This document shows positions 1 to 10,284 of a stretch of 64,000 nucleotides of DNA, one piece after another. This DNA is from Cristatella mucedo (Eukaryota; Bryozoa; Phylactolaemata; Cristatellidae), in the NCBI GenBank assembly GCA_009760855.2, contig WPIO01000012.1:3357501-3421500 (forward strand), given 5' to 3'. The translations under genes and the position numbers were made by a program. Position 1 is the first letter of the stretch, and each line of letters opens with the position of its first letter. The notes below the pieces were generated by a model. The model had not been told where the DNA came from. It saw only the letters and a list, made by a program, of their open reading frames with translations, and did no database searches.

Positions 1-120
1 AATACGAGCAGCGAGAGTGTACGCTATTTCAAACCATCGATTCATCTTTACGAAGCGGCTTTGGTGTCCCGAATGGCCATGTCACTGACAGCATACACTA
101 TGCAAGGCTCTTGCTCCTAC

Positions 121-224
121 CTTGATAGAGCAAGCGCGTCACGATGTACTTTTCGGGCAGTGAAACTTGCCACCATGGGCTAGTGTCGTCTGTCGATGCT
201 CTCCAGAAGATGTTTGTGTAGAGG
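121..224 (-). CDS. Galactose-binding (F5/8C / fucolectin-like) domain, second exon
   Basis: The exon lies between a tttcag acceptor (after 225) and a CAAG|GTAGGA donor (120-119). It is 104 nt long, entering in phase 2 and leaving in phase 1. It reads LYTNIF, then STDDTSPWWQVSLPEKY, then IVTRLLYQ. The TSPWWQV-L--KY-VTR pattern is the core strand signature of F5/8 type C and fucolectin-like galactose-binding domains, which bind carbohydrate or phospholipid outside the cell. The phase-2 acceptor matches the unusual phase-2 donor of the exon at 1610-1700, so the two probably join. The rest of the domain and the gene end lie beyond the left edge. What I see is the motif and splice sites; the fold assignment is from family knowledge. 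Confidence 0.7.
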
Positions 225-1609
225 CTGAAAATCGCATCACATCTGCTTGCATTTCGAAGCCCTCAGCATCGGTCGTCGTCTCAATTACTCACGCTCACGA
301 GGATACACGAATGTTTTGTGTAACCATGTTTTTTTAAGCAGCTGATGTGAATATGGCGCTTAAAGGCTCTTGAATTTAGTGGTTTGTATATTAGATAGCG
401 ACGGGCCATTATTAAATTGAATATCTCGGGGGAATGCCACACAACTTGATATACTTTGATCGCCTCATGAAAGTAAATTGCAAGCTGAGAACGACACGAT
501 CAAGTTACAATATTAGCTTCGTGGAGTTACAGATGGAGATAGATTACAATGCAAGCCCGCTTGCGTATAAATGTATGGGCTGTATTTAATAAGTATGTTC
601 GTATTCACACAGTTCAGATGCCATAGAGAGTGAGCTGATACTCAGAAGCGTAACGCAAAAAAACTTACGAAAAAGAGCTCTACAGTGAGTGATGGAGAAA
701 TAATTCTTTCGTTTATTATGCAGCCTGCTTTAAAAGTCATTACCAGCTCACTTTTCTTGAGCCTAATACATTCAAGTCAGCAAGAGTGTTCGAAGACATA
801 TCCTGTGAATCACGGGTAGCGACTTGATCATGCACTGGAGCTATTTGATGTATGAATTGGTGACAAAGCTGGAGCCAAAGCAGCAGATCTGGAGCCCTTA
901 GGACAAATATGGCTGACTTAAGTACAAAATCTATATAGGTAAACTCATTCTACAGATCACCGAAGCAAGGATTGTCTTGCACATACCCTGCAGACAAAAA
1001 ATTGCATTTGAACGCTTCGTTTGATTGGACCGCAGGCTGCTACTATTTAAAAATGCGTTCATTTATTAACCTACGTTGCAACCAAAAGCTCAGAGTACGG
1101 AGTTTTGAGATTCCCACAGGATGAGCTTAAGAAAGTCCTAAATAATTTTATGTTTGAATTAATAAACGCAGATATTCAGTCATTGCATGCAGTGCAAACT
1201 CATCAGCATCGCTCACTAAAGATGAGCAACAATTAAGTATGCTGTATTTATAAGCACATTTTAAATCTCATCACTACCTGTGGCGGGTGGGGAGGTGCTG
1301 CGTTGCCCATCATGGTTTTCGCATGCCAGTAAGGCAGCGTGTCAATTTTTAGAGCTCAAAATGATCCACCTTGATGCTACTTTGGTTCATCCGAGTCAAC
1401 CGTAGTAAACTAACAGCATTTTTGCAGGGAAAACAGTCGCAGTCACATAAGACCAATAATAAAACAGCCTTTTGTAGTTTTCAGCAGTTACAATGTTCTC
1501 AAAACTGGTAGCTATTCCAAAATGCACCATGGCAATGTCAATGTAAACCAGGGGTGTCAGAATGATCAAAAGAAAGGGAATTTTATGATTACTCAAACAG
1601 TTGCCTTAC
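225..1609. other. Intron of the lectin gene
   Basis: This stretch separates the two galactose-binding exons. It is AT-rich and shows no recognisable gene. At about 520-556 there is a short match to the 3' tail of LINE family B (plus orientation, 'gtggagttacaga-ggagata'). Confidence 0.4.
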
Positions 1610-1700
1610 CTGGTGACCATTGAAACTCCAGGGGGCATAACACCATTGCCGAAGGATGACTGATCATATTTAGCAGAAATTTGAGACAGGAATCCAATGG
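1610..1700 (-). CDS. Galactose-binding (F5/8C-like) domain, first exon
   Basis: A 91-nt exon between acceptor gaaatttcag (702-701) and a consensus CAG|GTAAGG donor (609-608), phase 1 in and phase 2 out. It reads IGFLSQISAKYDQSSFG then NGVMPPGVSMVT. The S-QSS-(F/Y)GNG-PP pattern resembles the N-terminal loop of discoidin/fucolectin domains (usually '...SQSSTYG...P..AVDG'). Joining to 121-224 gives one continuous domain. The usual 'AVDG' is replaced by 'SMVT', so the copy is divergent. An alternative is a decayed fibrinogen-like segment, but the phase-2 match to the next exon favours the galactose-binding reading. Confidence 0.55.
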
Positions 1701-2289
1701 CTGAAATTTCGAGTGCGCAATTATACGTCTTTCGTATGAGTGACTCTCTACGTTCAGGCAAATTTTCAAGGCTTATAAAGTCATACGCATCAAAGAAATT
1801 CACAAATAAGAATCATGACAGTGCTAACAATACGACTCACCAAATCGCTGTCAACAGAGTACAATTCATTCAAAGCAGAGCATATCGATCTTTTTAAGAT
1901 CTCCATGTCATGACTCGTTAGCTATGGGCATGGTATTCAAATAAACAGCCAGCACGCTTTTAGTTAAATAACTTATTTCTTGGTCGACTAGCTCTCGCTC
2001 GAGACAAGTGACTTTTATGGAGGTTCATTCACTAGCAGACACGCCCAGTAATATGTTCTTCCGTACTAGAGAAGGTGCTAGAAATGAATCTCCAAGACAC
2101 TATACAAATACTTGCAGATAAAAATACTGTCGTTTGGTCGCACAGCAGAGAGACAGCCGATGCCCAACACCGACAGTTTATTACTAACGCACGGAGCCGA
2201 AGAGCGCACGGCTCCCCTCGGCCCCTGCTCTCACACGACTCCCTCCCCTGGTCGACTCCGATGACTCCTCGACCCCAACGGTGCACCGG

Positions 2290-2470
2290 CCGACCCTGAT
2301 GGTGAATCCACCATCTGGCCACCAGCTGCTCTATGCTACATCAAAGGCGAGGACCACAGCATTGCACTGGCCGACCCTGACGGTGAATCCACCATCTGGC
2401 CACCAGCTGGTTACCGGCCTGTGTCCATACCACATCACAGGCGGACCACAGCTGTGCACCGGCCCCTCTC
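2290..2470. repeat. 81-bp tandem repeat, about 2.2 units
   Basis: A block beginning ccgaccctgatggtgaatcc starts at 2290 and recurs at 2371 with one change near its start (gatgg to gacgg). The following segment (ggaccacagc...gca-tggcc) returns in part at about 2443. The patch is GC-rich against an AT-rich background. Open reading frames cross it on both strands, but none resembles a known protein. Confidence 0.75.
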
Positions 2471-2593
2471 GGTGGTGCTTCTAACAGCTCACCAGTGGCT
2501 TATCAGACATACAATACATACATACAAACTACAAATACTAACCGCTAGAGGCTGATAACTTCTACCCTTCTCTCACACAAACTTTGCACTAAG

Positions 2594-2677
2594 GCTTGAA
2601 GATTTGGCTAACTGCGACAAGGCCAGCAAGGCGCTCATTGCCAATCTATCGGCAGCTTATCGAGTGATACTGATCAG
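2594..2677 (+). CDS. Candidate plus-strand exon, unidentified
   Basis: A pyrimidine-rich acceptor (ttctacccttctctcac...actaag) and a strong donor (GATCAG|GTAAGC) bound an 84-nt exon, phase 2 to phase 2. It is fully open and reads LEDLANCDKASKALIANLSA then AYRVILI, an amphipathic helical sequence. I do not recognise the family. It lies inside an intron of the minus-strand lectin gene, so it would be a nested gene or a stray duplicated exon. Twenty-eight open codons can occur by chance, so the support is only the pair of splice sites plus the composition. Confidence 0.3.
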
Positions 2678-3349
2678 GTAAGCACATACTGATCATCAGA
2701 GCTCTTTTCAATTACTATTAAAGCCAAGTCAGTTCACTTTACACACACGTCGTTTCGGAACTAGCCGTATAAGTATAAGAATTAAGATTCTTGCCTGAAG
2801 TGTCATAGCATCAGCCGCGCCAAGGATGCGGTATGATGGGCCGATGTCGCTTAGCCGGATGACCGGCTAAGGCTTTAAATGGAGGAAGGATAGATAAAGC
2901 TGAGTACAATCGGTGGAGAAATTAAATCCAGGATTATGTTCGGCGATAATATTGGCCAGAGGGAGATTATTAATAATAAAAATCAGGAGCCTGAGACGGA
3001 ACCCTAGAGTACCCCATATTTAGAACTCTCTGAATTCCCTGTGGCCATTTACAGCTACACTCGGTGTGCTTGCTTTTAATTTGGCTTGCTATTGCTAGAA
3101 GGTCTGGCAACTATGCTCAACGAGGACTGAATGAGAGACACTCTCAATCAGTCGGACGTCTCGTACCGCCGCACAGTTGGTCACGCCGGTTACGCTAATA
3201 AATAGACTGCCTACCGAGCTCATTGCATAATATCCGACCATTCAAGCAAAATAATCCCAGCGTCAAATTATGCAGGCTCACTTTGTAGTCACCACCAATC
3301 GTGACCACAATTAGATCCCTGTTTATGGTTTTTGGTAACTGGTTTGTTA

Positions 3350-3530
3350 GCCATGATGGCACACTAGGTAAGGCGGTTGCTGTTCACGACCTCGGTCCAG
3401 AAGTCATGGGTTCGAATCCTGCAGTGGGCGATCCTTTATTGACACCACACGCGGTTAATAATGCCCGTAACAGCTCTTCTGTTGCTATACAAAAGGGGCA
3501 GTTAAATCAGCTAGTAACTGTTTAACAGTA
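3350..3530 (+). repeat. SINE-1 copy (tRNA-derived)
   Basis: The head contains tggcacactaggtaagg (like a Pol III A box) and gggttcgaatcctg (B box), followed by the family body: gggcgatcctttattg, a variant of the ggtggtgatagcc segment, cttctgttgctatacaaaa and aaatcagctagta. Other copies in the window are at 19605 (fragment), 32568, 43170, 43740, 47612, 60785 and 63715. Confidence 0.8.
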
Positions 3531-3814
3531 ACAGTAAAAGAGCTGTTTTTTGCCCAAAATAAAAAATCCGTCAACAGCTGTTTTTTCTGTCTTACAGCTT
3601 CTAACGGAAATATTTCAAACAAATGTACTACAACTGAAGCTCCAACGCTCATTATGGATCTGAACTATGTAACGGAAAACAAATTTTTAAGTGATTTGTT
3701 ATGACAATTTATCAAATATTTCAAAAAGTAAAATTAAAGTGCAATTTTGAAAAAATTAAGTAAGATATTAATTACATTGAACTTGTTGCATCAACAAGTA
3801 TTGGTTCTTTTCAG

Positions 3815-5655
3815 CCACGTCTTCAGTTTGGGAATATTCCGCAAAGCGAAAGAGTCCAATTAGAGAAGCGCTCGAAGGTCAATGTGGACGATGCAATAAA
3901 ATCACCAAATGTTCTGGAAACTCCATGACAACGTTAAAGAATCACCTGAAAATACACGGAATCGATTTTGATAAACCTGTTCGAGGGTATAAATCAATTA
4001 AAAACCCTGTGAAAAGTTAGAATAAGTGAACAAAAACGATTGCCGATTTCCTGGGGCGAAAGAATCTGATGGAGATTGTTATCGATCTCTCCTGTGTGAC
4101 ACTCGCATAGTCTTTGTGGCTTTGTGTGGAGTTACAGACGGAGATACATAGCATAATATCTGGCTACTGACTTATTATAAATTAGAGCTCTCACTGGAAA
4201 CAAGTATATACTACAATCAATCTCACGGAACGGATCTAAACTTCCAACAAACGAACGCGATATGAGGGAGCTAGCACACGATGGTTTCGAAAAAAAGAGA
4301 AACAAAACAGTTGCCGACATGGAGAGAAAACTCGAGAGAGAAGTACAATTTAGCATGGCTGGATGTATAAATAACCGTGATAGGACGCTGATTCTTCAAT
4401 GTAAACATTCATGATAGCGGTGACAGTTAAAACAATCAAAGGTGGTTTTGTTCAGATATTTGGTTCGAGCACTGCTCTCGATATGGCCAAATCAATGAAA
4501 CAGCATTTGAGAGTTTTTGAAATAGCAATGGGAAGAGGTGGGATCTACTCAGGATGGCACCGCACTAAATAAGAAATGCATTAGCCATATAAATGCCATT
4601 GGGCAGTTCTTCTTAAACCCGGTCTGCACCTTAAAGTATGTGATACATTGTTCAAGAATAAAACTGAGATGGAAGATTTCAACCTGGATAGTGACGACAT
4701 TGATGAAGTGGAAATATTGAAGCAGGTACGGACTGGGAAGTGATCAACGATAGTATATTAGAAGGAGACGTCGATTACTGCGTTTACGAAACCACGCAAA
4801 CTTGTCAAATCCATCAAAAATTCAACTGTTCGAATTCATGCCTTTCAATCCAAAGTAAAAACTGAGTTTAGATGCGAGATTGAACAGTATCTTGGCGTGA
4901 AGACGCGTTGGAACTCCATCCCAACAATGTAAGAACAACTTTTGAAGACAGAATTCACCAGCCGACAGACACTAACCAAATTCAGTGCGCTGAAAATAAT
5001 TGAGACACTAGATTTTGCCGCTCTCCAAACTCTACTGGAGGCCATGGAACCTGTGTAGCTTTATGCTGAGAATCTAAGACAAGAAGACGCGACGTTGATG
5101 AGTGCTGACAAAATTTTAGAATTGTTGTTCAACAAGCTCTCTGATCTGGATAACGACATTAGAACCAAGCTGATGAAAAATTTTTAAGTGTTGCATTGAA
5201 AAGCGATTGAACAATGATTCCATGAAACTCTTGCAATGTCTCAAAGATCCATCTGTCGCCCGTCAAAAACTACGCTAAATTTGGCAGGAAATCTCGCTTC
5301 TTGTTTATTTGGAGTCAGCGATGTAAAAGTTAGCATCGAGCAGTCGTCAAATGAAGCTCAAAATGTGAACATGTCTTTTCAAGATAAATCTAATTTGTTG
5401 CTTCACAAAGAGTCGATTGCAGTCGGAGGGCACGATAGTTTTAAATGGCTCAAATCCAAATTCACCCTCATCGGAAACTCTGGCCAGCGAACTGAAAATC
5501 TCCAGAAATTGTACAGCGCAATTAATTCATTAAACCGACTTTAACGGAAGTTGAGCAGGCTTTTTCAGTGGGCATCAATTTCTGTGCAAGAGTAGGATCG
5601 CATCTCTCAGACTTTTATTCTTGAAATATATATTATTGACAGTAAAATGTAATGA
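3815..5655 (+). pseudogene. Decayed hAT-family DNA transposase
   Basis: At 3817-4020 the plus strand reads a BED-type zinc finger: SVWEYSAKRKSPIREAL, then CGRC, then TTLKNHLKIHG (C-C...H-H arrangement), ending in a stop. Further on (about 4850-5190) the reading KTRWNSIPTM, ME-PV-LYAENLRQEDATLMS and LFNKLSDLDNDI matches the middle of hAT transposases with stops interspersed. At about 5543-5622, LTEVEQAFSVGINF and RVGSHLSDF match the C-terminal dimerisation region. The order BED finger, catalytic core, dimerisation is that of hAT elements. Frameshifts and stops throughout show it is dead. A LINE B 3' tail sits inside it at about 4068-4165. Confidence 0.75.
4068..4165 (+). repeat. LINE B 3' tail inserted in the hAT relic
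   Basis: The segment from ctctcctgtgtgacactcgc through ggagttacagacggagata matches the 3' end of the LINE B element at 37213-37290 and the solo tail at 21808-21918. It lies between the BED finger and the transposase core, so it inserted after the hAT element. Confidence 0.65.
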
Positions 5656-6203
5656 CTTGGAACTTATCAAGAAAAAATACCTAATAAAAGGACGTTTATT
5701 ATAAAAAATAAGCTAGTGGCTGTACAAATAGTGAATGAATGGAAAAAAGTTGTAACCAACTGGGTTTTTTTTAAATTGAAAACAATAAACAGCTTTTTTT
5801 TCAACCCTAGAACGACCGGCGCTGAACAGAGATGGAAAGAGTCCGTGATAATTAGGTGTACAGGTTGAATTCCGATTTGCCAGTAAAAAAAAGTTAATGG
5901 GAGCACTGGGAATTGTGAGAAAAAAAACCTGTAGAATTGTGTGATCCATAACCAATTGCGTATCAAGTATTGCAATGAATGGTCGGACAAATGTATGATT
6001 GCACTCAATAAATTAAAATAGCTAACGTAGCACGCTATCTCATCTTCAATTTTCGGCTAATCAGGTGTAAAAACTGAAAGAAAGCACGTCACGCATAATA
6101 CTATTTCAGGTCGGCTAGACTACCGCATGCATTAAGGCTTCAATTCATTTCCAGTTTGCCTATACAAAAGCGAGCAACAGTGAAGGCTGTTTAACTAAAT
6201 TAC

Positions 6204-6320
6204 CTTGGCTGCATCGAACCCGCAACGTAGCTGTGCTAGAAGACACATAGTAGTTCCCGCTGAGAATACCACCACTCTTTTGCAGATCAGAGCATCCTGA
6301 AGCCGCAGCTGGGTAGAAAT
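6204..6320 (-). CDS. Fibrinogen-N-like exon (copy 2)
   Basis: A 117-nt exon, phase 1 on both sides, between acceptor gggaacttttgcag and donor AGCCAAG|GTAATT. It reads FYPAAASGCSDLQKSGG, ILSGNYYVSSSTATLRV then RCSQ. The C-x-x-L-x(3-5)-G-x-x-SG-Y-V...V-C pattern is the N-terminal subdomain of fibrinogen-related domains and their cnidarian/sponge relatives. Only this first part is present: the next exon downstream is a galactose-binding domain, so the rest of a fibrinogen domain appears to be missing. It is paralogous to the truncated exon at 19072-19146 (shared AAA--CS-----GI----NY). Confidence 0.6.
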
Positions 6321-6453
6321 CTGCAAAAGTTCCCAGAAGCAGTTCCACAGAAATAGTACCGCAGTGTGATCATGCTGCACATACTAGTTCATTTGAATCA
6401 GGGCGAGTGAACAAGAAAATAGCCAACGAACGCTTTATTCTGCAGCAACATAC

Positions 6454-6606
6454 CGACATTGAAGACAGCTACGACGCCATTGCTCGCAGATCCACACAGG
6501 TAACCTTGGTTTTGCTGCCTGCAGTAGCCACCACAGCATGAACTTTGACTCGTCGCCGCCACAAGACCACTGACGCTGTTCTCTTGCGCACACACACATG
6601 TCCCAT
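6454..6606 (-). CDS. WSC domain, copy 2, second half
   Basis: A 153-nt exon, phase 1 to phase 1, with acceptor aatattacag and donor GTCG|GTATGT. It reads GTCVCAQENS, then SSCCGGYCRQQNQGYLCGSA, then NGVVAVFNV. The C-C...SC--(Y/T)C----Q-LCG order matches the C-terminal half of WSC domains, a cysteine-rich extracellular carbohydrate-associated module. It aligns with the second half of the single-exon WSC at 22427-22690. Its partner first half is at 7919-8041, and the joining phase fits. Confidence 0.65.
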
Positions 6607-7918
6607 CTGTAATATTATATAATGTATTAAATTTTTGCCATAGAATATAAAGACTTCGAAATTGAGAAGTTCATCAAATGTATGCACCAGTTGCACGTAA
6701 CATTTTTAGGAGCAATAATTAAATATTCAATTTGAGCGTAATTATTAGTCACGCGGCATAGCGAAAGCCAGACTCCCGAACGCGTAAAGCTTTACTTATA
6801 TAATAAATGTCTGAGTTCTAAAATGACGCAATGCATAGCTGTGTAGCCTTATTATTTCTGATCTCTACGCCAAATTCAGCACTTCTGAATTTTTCATGTA
6901 ATTTTATCCCTGCGTATTGAAGATATTCTTCCATGTGGCGTCGCTACTATTTTTGATTGGCTCATAACGTCAATTTAACTGAGGTCTCTTGGAAATATCC
7001 AAGAGTTTCAATAGCTGTAATTTTTGTTTTTTCTTCAAAATACAGAGCGACCATAGGCCATCTGCCATGGGCCCAAAAGCCGAAAGAGAATTTCAATTTC
7101 ATCGCGGAAACGAATACAAACTTCTGGGTCACCAGTCCCGTGCTCAAACCAATTTAACAATCGATATTACTTTCCCAATGGCGCATGATCAACTAGAGCT
7201 ACACAACCTCGTCTTTAAAATGTCACATTAAATTAAATTGTCCGAGCCGCATCCAGGTGCATCGAATCAATAAATGTGGGCGTTGTTTATTCATAATTTT
7301 GTCACCGAGTACAACCAATACTCGTGGCGAAGCCGACCACCAGGGAGCATGTCCACAGCACGACCTATGTGGGCACAGGCAAAAGTGGAAGACCAACGAG
7401 AAGTCAGTCACGGCGTCCATTGCGACCTGTCAATGGCCTTGAGCGGTGGATAAAAGGAAAGCAGTGATCTGAAATACAGAGCGTCCAAAGGCGTTTTTCT
7501 ATGAAACGGAAGGTTAAAAAAAGAGTTTCGCCGCGAAAGTAGAAGATCCGGAAACCTCTGGGTTACCGGTCCAGAAAGTTAAGGTTGAGTTCCGAGCACG
7601 GAAATTGCTTTCTGGGCGTTTTGCAAGAGGTGGCTTGTAGCCGTTACTCGTAGTAGATCGTGCACCGTGGAACGCATGCCTTTCCAAGTCCAAACCTCGG
7701 CTGGGCAGCCAGTCAGTTCTCTGGTCAGTATAAGCTCGAGCAAGTGTGTGCAGCCGGCTGTTCCTCAGCTCTGCAAAGCACAGCCGCCGCGGATCGAGAC
7801 TTTAAACTCTGGACAGTACCCAGCTGCCAAACCCACGCGATCGCCACCTGCTAGCCACGTGATTTGTCGTTCTGAAAGGAAGAGGCCGGCCGAACCGACT
7901 TGCCCGGCTTCAACTCAC
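6607..7918. other. Intron within WSC copy 2
   Basis: Separates the two WSC half-exons. A GC-rich stretch at about 7600-7918 is open in several frames on the plus strand (for example 7667-7945), but no frame resembles a known domain and its composition continues from the adjacent exon. No repeat was recognised. Confidence 0.4.
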
Positions 7919-8041
7919 AGGCACAGCGTTCGCCGATGCATATAGGTCTGCTCTCTAGGGAACGCATCCACTCGGTGTAATACTGGGTGTATGGGGCTTC
8001 TCCTCTCGCTGTGGAGTATTCTTTCCAATCGTGCACCTCGT
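7919..8041 (-). CDS. WSC domain, copy 2, first half
   Basis: A 123-nt exon, phase 1 to phase 1, between acceptor ccttcaccgttacag and a consensus donor GCCT|GTGAGT. It reads EVHDWKEYSTARGEAPYTQY then YTEWMRSLESRPICIGERCA. It aligns to the first half of WSC copy 1 (M--(T/E)-(C/S)R--C around the helix). Joined to 6606-6454 it gives eight cysteines, the usual WSC number, although the first canonical cysteine is missing and others have shifted. The intron splitting this domain is absent from copy 1. It follows the lectin half-exon at 15742-15966 in phase. Confidence 0.55.
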
Positions 8042-8109
8042 CTGTAACGGTGAAGGCTAACGCAGGCACAGCATGTAATTCATTCGGGTCAGTTTAGTTT
8101 AGTGATCTC

Positions 8110-8215
8110 ACGGGTGACTGCAGTCGCTATCTCGAGCCCCGAGGCATATGTGAAGCGCCTGAAAAGAGATGAAGTTCTCTTGGGGTGCTATAAAAATGAG
8201 CTATATAATTATCTC
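8110..8215 (+). repeat. SINE-2 copy
   Basis: A ctcgagccccgag B-box-like segment is followed by gcatatgtgaagcgcctgaaaagagat-aagttctcttggggtgct. This is the tail shared with LINE family A. Other copies are at 24040, 42325 and 45012. Confidence 0.6.
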
Positions 8216-8365
8216 TTTTCAAATATTTGTGTGGTTACTTATGGCTACTTAATGGAGAGCCAATGGTGACTCGTGGATTTATTGCTGCTCTTTAAGCAAA
8301 TTAAAAGCGAGACAACATGCTAATATGTATACGAAGCTCTCCTTGAGGCAAGTTTGTGTAAGTTA

Positions 8366-8456
8366 TAATAATAATAATTATTATTATGTACTTGATAAAG
8401 CACCCTCAGAGAACTTAATCTCTTTCTAGGCACTTTGCATTTGCTGCAAAGTTGAA
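8366..8456 (-). repeat. LINE A solo 3' tail
   Basis: An (ATT)n run followed by cttgataaagcaccctcaga and tctttctaggcactttgca. This is the reverse complement of the LINE A 3' end (tttgctgcaaa...gagttctctgagggcgctttatcaag). Confidence 0.75.
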
Positions 8457-10284
8457 CCAATACTCAAGATCTAGCTAGCTTTGGTCAGCGGCTGGACTGC
8501 TTTGAAATGAAAATAAGCATTGTATTGTAAGAAATGTAAACCTGTACAGCAGCACTTTAGTACTCACACGTTTCTCACCGCACTCTATTCATTAATAGTG
8601 ATTATGGATGGCGATGATTTTCACTCTTCTTAGCATCAGGGAGCTTCGCACTCACTTATAGCTTTTACAGTAGTTTTTAAATACGAAGCTATTAAATGTC
8701 TAGTAGTTATGTCACCACTTCTGACATGTCACAGATAAGATCACGTATAACAATACCAGAAAAAATAACATGTCTGACATTTTAAGTCAAGGCTTCAAGT
8801 CGCACGAAGCAATACACACTCTAATTGGATACTAGTCGGCATCATAAGAACACCTCAATTGAGTAGAGCTTGTTTTGATTGGATATATGCACGTACGACT
8901 CCTTCTATAAAAATGCCAAAATAAACATTCATTTAGGATATCAAACTCTACATAGAATGGGATACTTTGTAGTTTGTGTTCATTTTCCATAATTTACTTG
9001 ATTATCTTGGTGTCGCAATGATTAACATAGTCTGACTAGGCTGCTTTAGGATATATGGAAACGCCGAGCTTCAAACGTTCCACGTACGTCTGCTGTGGTC
9101 GGAGATCATCTATACGCATTGGATACCGTTGGATACTATTAGATACCGGTTAGATAGACAGAGCAACGATGCTCACTGACGACAATAGTTCAGTAAGTGC
9201 AGCATTATGCAACACAAAAAACATTCGGATGGCATAAAATGTCCCAGCTACGAGCCACGTACGTCTCAGACATCTATGATTTATGAAAGCAGCTTTTTGC
9301 ACTTAGCACGGGAACAAATGGGCTGTCATGGAAATGCTGCACACGTGCTGCTACAGGCCATAATGTGCCGGTTTCATGTCCGCTTTTGCTGTTTTTTCGT
9401 AGCGTGAGAATTAGAGAAATTTCAGAAATTACTTGACTATCTAGGAAGATCGAAGTTGAAGCGTTTACTCGACGTCAAAATATGCTACATAATGACTTCG
9501 AGTTATAATAATTATATATAGACTATAAGTATGAAGCAAAAACCACATTAAGTTTGTTATTTCAAAAGTTTTTAATGAGGCTTATTAGATGAGCCTGACA
9601 GCGAATGCATTTCGGTGAGCAAGCGAGTTTTTCCTGCTAAATTATTTAAAAAAATTGAAGTAAGCAGTAACTTTGGACAATGCTCAGAACAAGTTCAAAA
9701 ATATTGGAAAAAATTGCGATTACAGTTATGTTTCGAGGCTTGTAGTGATGCCTTTCAGCTACGCAGCTGAATCAAAGCCTGACTTTGATAACTTGCTTCA
9801 CATATTTTATTTTGCAGATAAATTGCGAAGCCTTTTACCACAAGCACTGTATTGCAAAAATACCTTTGATGGTGCAAAATGCAATGATTATGTTGTGCGA
9901 TATCAAGCACATACTAGAGTAGGAATGCTGAGATCATCACAGTGAACAGCACATGGAAAGAACTTTTGTTACCGAAAGACGATATACAAATGAATTATTA
10001 TTAGTAGTGGTACTAATAATGATAAAGCTCTGAAAGAAGAGCGCAGACAGATGGATGAAAAGATAGAGTTTCATTCTAATATATATGGTTAAATATGTAT
10101 ATATACAGATATACATACGAGCCCGATGGTGGTATCCCGGGTTACCATGGCACGCGGACTGCAATAACTACCTGAATATTGGTCCTAATTATATGCAAAT
10201 AGGCTAACAATGTCGGGCTCGTCGAGTTCTATTCGTCAGGAGAAAGACAGCGATTTCGTTTCTTAATTTCAAAACTTTAAGCCT
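8457..10284. other. Intronic sequence without a recognised gene
   Basis: AT-rich DNA inside the intron between lectin exon 15742-15966 and WSC exon 7919-8041. ORFs such as 9673-9945 have no recognisable domain and no supporting splice sites. I see nothing else here. Confidence 0.4.

Larger units (their letters stand above)
1701..6203. other. 4.5-kb intron of the lectin gene, loaded with repeats
   Basis: The intron between the fibrinogen-N-like exon and the galactose-binding exons. It holds an 81-bp tandem repeat in a GC-rich patch (2290-2470), a possible plus-strand exon (2594-2677), a short minus-strand LINE fragment (about 2985-3045, a block resembling the region around RT motif B), a SINE-1 copy (3350-3530) and a decayed hAT transposon (3815-5655). 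Confidence 0.5.

Noticed and set aside
5667-6008. 113-aa minus-strand ORF with hydrophobic character
   Set aside because: It lies across the 3' flank of the hAT relic, with no splice sites or domain. Low-complexity T/A-rich DNA explains the hydrophobicity.
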